Assembly (NCBI RefSeq): GCF_026151205.1
Contig: NC_087073.1
Location: forward strand, 12,977,837 to 13,041,836
Source: Bolinopsis microptera
Taxonomy: Eukaryota; Ctenophora; Tentaculata; Lobata; Bolinopsidae
DNA: 64,000 bases
Direction: 5' to 3'
Below the pieces are notes generated by a model. It had not been told where the DNA came from, did no database searches, and saw only the letters and a program-made list of their open reading frames with translations. Shown piece after piece: positions 24,000 to 34,400 of this stretch. The first letter of the stretch is position 1; the number at the start of each line of letters is the position of its first letter. Both the position numbers and the translations under genes were made by a program.

Positions 24000-26820
24000 T
24001 TAGTCAAGTTCAATTCAAATTACTAATTGGTTGCAGGTAAAAAACTGTAAAATTTCGGTCTTGTGACAATATGATTTTGCAATTATATTCGGGATTTTGA
24101 CTCCCAGTACCTCAATTTGGTTTCATACCATCATCAATTAACTGACTAATTGGTTTCTGGGCAAAAAGTTCATCCAATCTGTCAAATTTGTGTTCAGAAA
24201 CTTTCATAATCGATATTGGGACAGAATTTTGAAAATACAACTTTTGGTTTTGTTAAATTTTCTGCTGTGGGCTTCCTCCGACCGAAATCAAACTTCCAGC
24301 ACCTCGATCGTGTTATTTGCCATCTATAGTTGACTTACTAATTGGTTGCGGGTGAAATAATCAGTAAAAACTGTAAATTTTCGGTCCTGGAAATTTCATC
24401 CTCAAAAACAGAAAATGGGACAGAGATTGGGACAAAGATTGGGACAGTATGATTTTGCAATTATATTCGGGATTTTGACTCCCAGTACCTCAATTTGGTT
24501 TCATACCATCATCAATTAACTGACTAATTGGTTTCTGGGCAAAAAAATCATCCAATCTGTCAAATCTGTGTTCAGAAAATTTCATATTCGAAAATGGGAC
24601 AGTATTTTGAAAATACAACTTTTGGTTTTGTTAAGTTTTCTGCTGTGGGCTTCCTCCGACCGAAATCAAACTTCCAGCACCTCGATCGTGTTATTTGCCA
24701 TCTATAGTTGACTTACTAATTGGTTGTGGGTGAAATAATCAGTAAAAACTGTAAATTTTCGGTCCTGGAAATTTCATCCTCAAAAACAGAAAATGGGACA
24801 GAGATTGGGACAATATGATTTTGCAATTATATTCGGGATTTTGACTCCCAGTACCTCAATTTGGTTTCATACCATCATCAATTAACTGACTAATTGGTTT
24901 CTGGGCAAAAATGTTCATCCAATCTGTCAAATTTGTGTTCAGAAAATTTCATATTCGAAAATGGGACAGAATTTTGAAAATACAACTTTTGGTTTTGTTA
25001 AGTTTTCTGCTGTGGGCTTCCTCCGACCGAAATCAAACTTCCAGCACCTCGATCGTGTTATTTGCCATCTATAGTTGACTTACTAATTGGTTGCGGGTGA
25101 AATAATCAGTAAAAACTGTAAATTTTCGGTCCTGGAAATTTCATCCTCAAAAACAGAAAATGGGACAGAGATTGGGACAGAGATTGAGACAATATGATTT
25201 TGCAATTATATTCGGGATTTTGACTCCCAGTACCTCAATTTGGTTTCATACCATCATCAATTAACTGACTAATTGGTTTCTGGGCATAAAGTTCATCCAA
25301 TCTGTCAAATCTGTGTTCAGAAAATTTCATATTCAAAAATGGGACAGAATTTTGAAAGTACAACTTTTGGTTTTGTTAAACTTTCTGCTGTGGGCTTCCT
25401 CCGACCGAAATCAAACTTCCAGCACCTCGATCGTTTTATTTGCCATCTAAAGTTGACTTACTAATTGGTTGCGGGTAAAAAAATCAATCAAAACTGTAAA
25501 ATTTCGGTCCTGGAAATTTCATTTTCAAAAACTGAAAATGGGATAGAGATTGGGACAGTATGATTTTGCAATTATATTCGGGATTTTGACTCCCAGTACC
25601 TAAATTTGGTTTCATACCATCATCAATTAACTGACTAATTGGTTTCTGGGCATAAAGTTCATCCAATCTGTCAAATCTGTGTTCAAAAAATTTCATATTT
25701 AAAAATGGGACAGAATTTTGAAAGTACAACTTTTGGTTTTGTTAAGCTTTCTGCTGTGGGCTTCCTCCGACAGAAATCAAACTTCCAGCACCTCGATCGT
25801 TTTATTTGCCATCTAAAGTTGACTTACTAATTGGTTGCGGGTGAAAAAATCAACCAAAACTGTAAAATGTCGGTCCTGGAAATTTCATCTTCAAAAACTG
25901 AAAATGGGACAGAGATTGGGACAATATGATTTTGCAATTTTATTCGGGATTTTGACTCCCAGTACCTCAATTTGGTTTCATACCATCATCAATTAACTGA
26001 CTAATTGGTTTCTGGGCAAAAAGTTCATCCAATCTGTCAAATTTGTGTTCAGAAAATTTCATATTCGAAAATGGGACAGTATTTTGAAAATACAACTTTT
26101 GGTTTTGTTAAGTTTTCTGCTGTGGGCTTCCTTCGACCGAAATCAAACTTTCAGCACCTCAATAGTGTTATTTGCCATCTATAGTTGACTTACTAATTGG
26201 TTGCAGGTGAAATAATCAATAAAAACTGTAAAATTTCGGTCCTGGAAATTTCATCTTTAAAAACTGAAAATGGGACAGAGATTGGGACAATATGATTTTG
26301 CAATTTTATTCGGGATTTTGACTCCCAGTACCTCAATTTGGTTTCATACCATCATCAATTAACTGACTAATTGGTTTCTGGGCAAAAAGTTCATCCAATC
26401 TGTCAAATTTGTGTTCAGAAACTTTCATATTCGAAAATGGGACAGTATTTTGAAAATACAACTTTTGGTTTTGTTAAGTTTTCTGCTGTGGGCTTCCTCC
26501 GACCGAAATCAAACTTCCAGCACCTCAATAGTGTTATTTGCCATCTATAGTTGACTTACTAATTGGTTGCAGGTGAAATAATCAATAAAAACTGTAAAAT
26601 TTCGGTCCTGGAAATTTCATCTTTAAAAACTGAAAATGGGACAGAGATTGGGACAATATGATTTTGCAATTTTATTAGGGATTTTGACTCCCATTACCTC
26701 AATTTGGTTTCATACCATCATCAATTAACTGACTAATTGGTTTCTGGGCAAAAAGTTCATCCAATCTGTCAAATTGTGTTCAGAAAATTTCATATTTGAA
26801 AATGGGACAGAATTTTTAAG
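24000..26820. repeat. Satellite array, 366-bp unit, about 7.5 copies
   Basis: The marker GGGATTTTGACTCCCA recurs at 24091, 24469, 24835, 25214, 25580, 25946, 26312 and, as a variant, 26678, giving spacings of 378, 366, 379, 366, 366, 366 and 366. The two longer units carry an extra GGGACA(A/G)AGATT-type segment of about 12-13 bp. Each unit appears to be a diverged dimer: the halves share ACTAATTGGTT, a CTGTAAAATTT/CTGTCAAATTT word and a AAATTTCAT(C/A)TTC word in the same order. Short open frames inside (for example 25273-25464 and 25639-25830) are the same repeat frame and not convincing genes. Confidence 0.95.
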
Positions 26821-28213
26821 GAAAATCCTAGACATACAACAGATTGAAGGAGTGCAGTGTTCTTTCACCTCAATGATTTGGGTTGTTTAACATTGTGAAG
26901 TATTGGTAGCGGCTCAAAGCATTCCTTCATTCTTAAATCGTTCCCAGATAACCCATCAGGCATCAGCGAGCAACTACAGCTGCCCAAATGAAAATTCTTT
27001 GCTGGATTGGAGTATGAACAAGGAAGCAGCAATGCTACAAGGGCGGTCGAACTATTCGATGACCCAGTAGATGACTATATTACACTTCCTGGAATCATGG
27101 ATATATATGAGACTGGAAGCGCGTTTTTACGGCTGTGCCTGTACAAGTTCATTGACAGCTAAATTTGTCTGATATACCAATTTTCCATCACGTTATGAGG
27201 TGGACCTTTTGGTTTTTGGTCCAAACACTAACATAATTTGTCTACACAATAAAATAAGATAAATTTTTTGATAATTCAAAATAAACAGATCTACTCTAAG
27301 AGTAGCAAATCTTGATTAACAACGAATTCAGCATTAATGAACAGCAAAACTTGAATTTATGTTCTGGTATTTGATGAGTGTGTAAAACAGGATGGTTGCG
27401 TTGACCTTAAATGAATTTGAAGGTCAGAAACCACCAGTCAAGGTCAAAACCGCTCAGGCTTAATTTTAATTAATTATAAAGTCTGCTATAAGGAGCAAAA
27501 TCCCAGATTATGCTCACGAGTTTCTAAAACTATCAAGTTAATAAAAGTAACTAGTACCATTATTGTTGAAAACATATAATAAAAACAGAATGTCAGCTCA
27601 AAAAAGCGGAATTTGGAATAACGTTTAGCTCAATTATCAATTACCATCTATTAACAAAGATATTGTATAGCTACCATCAAGAAACGTTTCAGATGTTCAA
27701 TCGCTCATGCAACTGATGGTTTGATATAATTTGGACTGTAAGTTGTATCATAACAACCACAATAATCTTGAGCTTAACAATGACATCCTAATTGAGAGTC
27801 TTTCAAACAGAGCAAATTTTAAATTCAAGGTCAGAAAACTGATTATAGTGCAAACAAATTGCCTGAGTAATTAATTAAACCAAATGTAATGAATAGCAAA
27901 TTCTTTAAATCGTTAGATAGTAGTCAAAAGTTAGCACTAGATTCAAACATTTACATTATGATCCTATAACTATAAGTCGAAACAGATGTTAATCAACAAT
28001 TATAAACCAAAGTCATGAGCTGTTTGGACATATTGATATAATGCTCTTCGTTTTACATTCAGAAAGAATTTTTACAAAGATGAACTAATTAAGTTAACAT
28101 TAAAACATAGAACGCTTTTACTTTCTTATCTTCTTCTCGACCCGCCTCAATATCTCCAGGACTCTCAGAGTCACTTCAACATCCCTACTACAGGGAACAG
28201 TTCAAACAGCAGC
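26821..28213. other. Gene-free stretch downstream of the homeobox gene
   Basis: No exon is supported. It is non-repetitive and AT-rich and contains the 3' flank of the minus-strand homeobox gene. I found no convincing AATAAA on the minus strand close to the stop at 28214. Confidence 0.35.
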
Positions 28214-28414
28214 TCAAATAGTAGCTCCAACCATTTGGTTCATGCTCATGACGTTCTGAGAGATAGCAGAAGTCAGGGTAGCTGACATGACAGACGAGGG
28301 AGGTGAGCTCATGAGACCGGGAGCTGGGGGTGAGGAGAGGAGGGAGGGGAGAGTGGGACTCACTCTGGGTCTGGAGCCAACCTTTATTGGGGAACTGGTC
28401 GCTGTGTAGTGGCC
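28214..28414 (-). CDS. Homeobox gene, last coding exon
   Basis: The acceptor TTTGCACAG (minus strand) leads at phase 0 into 66 codons plus TGA (28214-28216). The chosen frame is rich in Ser, Pro and Met, a typical disordered tail of a transcription factor. The competing open frame over the same bases (28188-28424) is His/Cys-rich and out of phase with the homeobox exon, so I reject it. Confidence 0.82.
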   Translation of the reverse strand, partial: GHYTATSSPIKVGSRPRVSPTLPSLLSSPPAPGLMSSPPSSVMSATLTSAISQNVMSMNQMVGATI

Positions 28415-31400
28415 CTGTGTGCAAATATGGGAGTTAGTTTCAGGAGCTTAAAATAGCGGAGTCAATTATGTAATGAATCATTTAAAGTGAGAATTTTCCA
28501 AGAATTAAAATGACGATCGTTGGGTTGGCAAATATTCAATCTTCAACCAACTCACAAATTGTATGGGGGAGTGGGGAGGAGAGCGTTTGAAAGAAGGAGA
28601 AGTCTTGAAGCTCTTCACGTTATCAGAGGTGTACGCGTGAATGTTCTCAATGGAGGAGCTGTTGCTGTTAGCTCCGTTGTTCTCCATAGGTTGTCCTCGT
28701 CTCCGGCTGATGGCTCGTTTGTTTTGGAACCAGTAGACCACAGTGTGGAGACTCAGAGACAACTTCTTGCACAGTTCCAGTCGGGATTCTCTGTCCAGGT
28801 ACTGGGATTTGCCGTATGCTTCCTCGAGGCCCTGAAGTTGCTTCTCTGTAAACACTGTCCTCCTCCTCCTCTTGAACGGAGGTGTCATCTCGTAATCTGA
28901 AAATATCCGTGTTACAGAACTTCTTGCACGGTCCTCACTATTTTCAAGAAGAAACGAGGTCAATTCAATTTCTCATTGGTTAAAATAAGTGCTTAAGTGC
29001 TCGTTTACATTGAACAAGGTGCAACTAACCGTTCATCAGCTCAGATCTATTATACAGACAATTCTTCGTTCCCATTAGGTGTTCGTTCACTGAAATTCAG
29101 ACTGTTATTTAAAAATACCCACTTAACAAGTTAAGCTCTAATAGCCTTGGGTCCAAACTTTGGGACAATCTGTACTAATGGTTCCGCACTAATCTGTACT
29201 TTAAGGTTACGTTTTACTATTTAGAGATCATGTCTGCAGATAAACGGAGATTATCTATATCAACTGTTGTCCTCCGGCGGAGCTGGGGTGCTGGACAAGG
29301 CACACTAATGGACCACGTGACCATCTCTACAGATCTGTTAATGTACTAGTGGACTAGCGATACTACTATCAACCCCTACTATTTAGAATAAATTAACAAT
29401 ACCATAACTATAACCATTAGAGGTACTAAAGTAATAATAAAGGGTAGTGGGTGGCGGCGGGGACGGTTTGACGTAAATGAACTGGTTTATTAAATTAGTT
29501 ATCGGAATTTTAGTGGGGATTGTTGGGACAGTGGTCCGCTAATGGCATAGCCGGCTACCCTTAAATAAATACTTAACTAGGACAATAAATGTGTTCACTG
29601 TATATCATCGAAACCATTAACCCAGCTTCTTTCGTCACGACCAGTAATGTTTTATTATTCTCATCACGTGATCTAATGCAACCAATCAGGAGACAGTATT
29701 TCATTCATCTGACCAATCAGAGTAGAGTATTTTATAACTAAGGGAGAGATGACAGAGCTCTGTACAAACAAGTATTGAAGGACTAATCTTTGCATACCAA
29801 GCGTTTAATGAGTATGTTTATATTCGCTAAGAGCCTGGGACTTTTGGATGGTTATTGCTTGCTACCAATCGTCCAGCCACCTGTCAACGGACCAGAACCG
29901 CAAATACACATATCATAGACCAGGATATCATGTGATACTCATGCAGCTACAATTATAATAGGTGTTAAATATGTTGAGAGTTTAATTATTTGCCAGGGAA
30001 ATTAGGAACGGAGAGATGCATGGTGGATTATTATTTAGATTATTTAGATACTACAACACCTGATACAATCACTAGGAGAATAAAACAGAGGCCTAGTATG
30101 TTCTCTGAATATCTTTGCTATAGCAGCAAAAATAATAGACCAGCCCCTCCCACGAAGTGTAGCTGGTTTGTTGACAATAATGCAAGGGCCGGGTCGTTCA
30201 CATATTACGTAACCACTGAGGGGAGGGAAGGCCGGGTTTCTAAATGATTACGCCAGGGGAGGTTTACAAATTGTACAACCTAGTGACTCAAAGTACGCAT
30301 AAGTACGTTTCAGAGTCCGTATAATCGTTTATAAACACTAAAAGGATAACAACTAGATCTGGGGTCAGGGGATATGTGGAGGAGGCGGGAAGGAAGGGAG
30401 GGGATATGTGGAGGAGGCGGGAAGGAAGGGAGGGGATATGTGGAGGAGGCGGGAAGAAAGGGAGGGGATATGTGGAGGAGGCGGGAAGGAAGGGAGGGGA
30501 TATGTGGAGGAGCCGTGAAGGTACTCACGGTTGTTGGAGTTAGAGTCAGGCTTGTTGTTCATGTGTTCATCTATCACACTGTCCACCAAACTCTCAATGT
30601 CAACTTCTCTGTTGACTGAGGAATCTGTCAAACCTCGCTTGCCCTGAATTTAGATTAAATCATTAACGGCTGTCCGATTTTCTAAGTACACAATGATATT
30701 CTGTTAAGGGATTGGCAAATTAGATACTTGTATTAATTGATTAATAATACCATAACTAACGTTGGAATGTCTCAGCATAGTCGGGATGTTAACTGGGGGA
30801 CTTGATCCACTTCTTATATAGTTCATTCCGTTCAGAAAACCTGAAATAAAATAAGTATTTAAAAAATACTATACCTCATGTGTGATTTCACTACGTTCTA
30901 CCCAATAGTCTACCTAAAAGTCTACTATAGTCTACCTAATAGTCTAATGCTACCAAATAGCCGAAAGGGGTTCGAAGTTCCCCTCAGCCTCCCACCCCTG
31001 TCATCCTATGCCGTTTATTTTAGCCCACATTAGTTTGGCAGGGATAGCACTTAAGATACTCGTTTCTATTAATTATGAAACTGTCTTAGGAAGTAAGAAG
31101 TTGACAGAAGACAGAAGACACCTCATACATATTACATACCTCCAACGTGAGGGAAAGTAGCAGAGGGTGAGGAGGTTGCTAGCAGAGGAGACGGAAGAGT
31201 GGTGGGAGTCAACATTCCACTGTTCCTCAAGCCATTAGAGTTCAAAGAACTCGAGTTCAAAGCACTGGTGTTGAGACTGGTGCTGACAAGTCCACCAGTA
31301 CACAGTCCACCGGAGGTGAGCAGAGTTGGGGTTGGTTTCAGGACGCTGTTAGAGCTCACAATATTGTGTCCTCGACCTGCCTGCTTGTTCGCCAGTTGCT

Positions 31401-34400
31401 GAATATTGATGAGGGTTAGATGTTGCAAATATTTGAAAATATTCTTTGTGTAACGTAATAAGGACATACAGAAAAGGCATCATAATCATTCTCCCACGGT
31501 TATCGTCGCGAAAGATGAAAATATATCATCTTCTTTTATCAGAAGATTAACGAATTAGGAACAAGAACACTGAACACCACTCTTTAATGACTAAACTAAT
31601 CATCAGACTGCACCGACGCCGCCTTATTATTCACCTGATTGATATGGTTGAGAAGTGAAGCGTTGGTAGCCGAGTTGAGACTCTGACGATTGATCATGTC
31701 AAGCAATAAGGCGTACGACGTGAGTGGTAGAGAGTTCATGAGTCCCGGCTGGAACAGGGACATCAGAGAATCGTTACCTTCACCTAGAACAATATCAGTT
31801 GGTTAATTTATTAATGTAACTAAGAACTGTAATGAAGGGAAGCATACAGACTGGTCTATTTGTTGAAACAAAATTTGTAATAAAATTTGAGATTGATTGA
31901 TTGTAAACCGAGACGATGCCCGGCTGGTTCTAATGACCAATTTTAATCTTAACAAATATATAATAAATATAGTTATAATCCCTCACGAGGGCACTGTACT
32001 CTTAATAGGAAAATGCCACATTGTGTAGATCAGCACTTAACGACGGAATTTAAACCTCATCTGACAAATATTGCGAAAACTTAAAGTTTTGTATGCTCCA
32101 ACGGCCAGAAAGAATAACTCGACAAATAAAATTGTTTATCACAATGGGACGAGTCCCCATCCCCTTACAAACATTATCGTCCCTAATATAACAGCAAGAC
32201 ATTTATTGAAAAAATACACTCTAGTAAAAGCCATCACTCTCTCACTGATTTTTCTTCAGTATGAATTGTCCCTTCTTTGATACAGTGGTGGTTGTTTGGC
32301 TCAGCGTTCTTCTTCTTTTGCAACTTTTGAACAAGAAGTCTAACTCTATGCTTAACTCGATCCTCCAATGAGCGGCCTAGACTAATGAAGACTGAGCTAA
32401 ACTTCGCTGATTGTCGCAGCTTTCGAGATTGACTGAGTATATGATAGGCTGTACTGGAACTGGAACTGGACAGACTAATCGGCCAGTCAAGGTTACTCTG
32501 TCACAGAGTAACCTTGACTGGCCGATTAGTCTTATCCTTCAACTTGCCAGCTCTACTGAGCTCCATTGCTGGTTTCAGTCCAATCTCCTCAAATATGTCT
32601 CCGACAGTTCTGTTCAAGTGTTTACTGGAATCTTCAGGCAAACCGAAAATCATGATATTTTTGCTCCGGTCTTCTGCTTGCACCACAGACTTGACGACTT
32701 CTTTGATCCTTCAAAGTCTCGGGGGTAACTGAACTTTCAGGTTGACAAACCATGATTTTTTCCTGAACTGCATCGCTGTACGATTTAAACTGACTTTCAA
32801 CCGTGTCTTTAACGACGGTCCTGCAACTGTTTCTGCAACTGTTTCTCTTTGCAGTTAATTATTGATTCCTGAGCGCTGATAACCAATTTCTGATTCTCAA
32901 TCAACTGATTCTTGGTTGAGCTTAGACCGATTTTCATCTGCTTTAACTTGTCATTTTGAGAGCGAACCAAATGAAACGATTCTGCCAGAAACGCTGCAAA
33001 CTTTTCTTTCTCCTTTAATGACCTTTGAAGCAAAAAATTCTTGAACAGTACAGACGTCATGTCAACTGGTGCTTCACAACCGAACTGATTCATAGATTTT
33101 GCCATCCGAGCCTCAATTTTAAACATAATACTGTCAATCTCCGTGTCGTCCACAGCTGCTATGATGTAAGGCTAAGCTACAAGGTGAGAGGCACAATATC
33201 TCGCCGTTAAACAAGGCGAGATAAGAAAGCAGATAAGAGAGCGAATTAAACAAACGTATGCTATTACTGTAGGGCTGAACTAATGAGGAGTGGAATTTTG
33301 TCAATTCATTACGTATAACTAGATATAAGAAACTATCGGACTATGATGTATGGGGACTTGGTTTGTAATATATGTAATATTAACAGGAACTATTTTATTT
33401 TCAGTAAATGAATCATTTCGAAATCGTTTTCCTAGTTATTGACAAGTAGTTAACAAGCCAAGATGATCAAAGAGATTCTATCTAAAAGATTAAATACTTA
33501 TATTGCAGATTGTAACATCTTAAAATAAACTATTGCACACACAACTGGCACCAACAACGGAACCAACGCGAAAGCGCCATAGTTAAATAGTAAACGAAAA
33601 CGGGAGAATAACAAGACTTTGACACACACGAAGTCGAAACTCGAAGAAGGCCTGGGGGCAGTTATTAAGTTGTACTTGTTACTTCAAATCGTATTTTTAA
33701 ACAGAAGGGACTGATGTTATTAAACTTTAACTAACCTAGTCCACGAAGTAGTTCACCGTTGGGTTGATCCTTGTTGATGACATTCTCGTGTAAAGACTGA
33801 GACTGGAGAGCTTTTATCTGGGTCTGGAGAATGGACTCAGGAGAGGGCAGTACAGCGCTGCACCTGGTAGGGCTCTGAGGAAATGTTGACGGGTCATGAT
33901 AACGCTGCCTTCTCGGTGTAACCGGTCTGAATGCTCTGTCAGTCCTGATATTGTCGATCTGTCGTGGTGAGTCTTGGTGCCAGGTAACATTGTTAGGATC
34001 TCTGGTAGTAAGGCGAGACCGTGGTGTGACAGGTCTGAAAGATCTGTCTCCATGTTTAGAAGGAAGTTCCCTCCACAAGTGGGATCTGTAAAACCTGTTT
34101 GTGTCCAGAAGATGTGATCTGATTGGGTCACTATCAGATGGTTTCACTGAACTGTTCCTTTCTTTTTCTCTCGCTTTTCTGGTACCAAACACTGACTCAC
34201 TGGACTTGCTATAAATTCCTTTTTGAACTGTATGCGGTCCTATTTTTGCATCAGCTTTATGTAATCCTCCATTTCTACTGATCTGGGTTCCCATGTTCAC
34301 ACTTGGTTGGGTCCTATGATCCTCACTTTTCTTAATCCCTCTTTTCTCACTCTCACTCGCAACAGTATTGTCAGTTTCTATACTCTCAATTGTTTTAGTC

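Larger units (their letters stand above)
28897..30528. other. Intron of the homeobox gene with regulatory-looking motifs
   Basis: No exon is supported. A CACGTG at 29665-29670 is followed by CCAAT boxes at 29682 and 29713 and a TATA-like TTTTATAA near 29730. This could be an internal promoter or enhancer. The open frame at 29990-30247 has no domain. Confidence 0.4.

Noticed and set aside
28520-28900. 126-aa plus-strand ORF
   Set aside because: It is the antisense shadow of the homeodomain exon.
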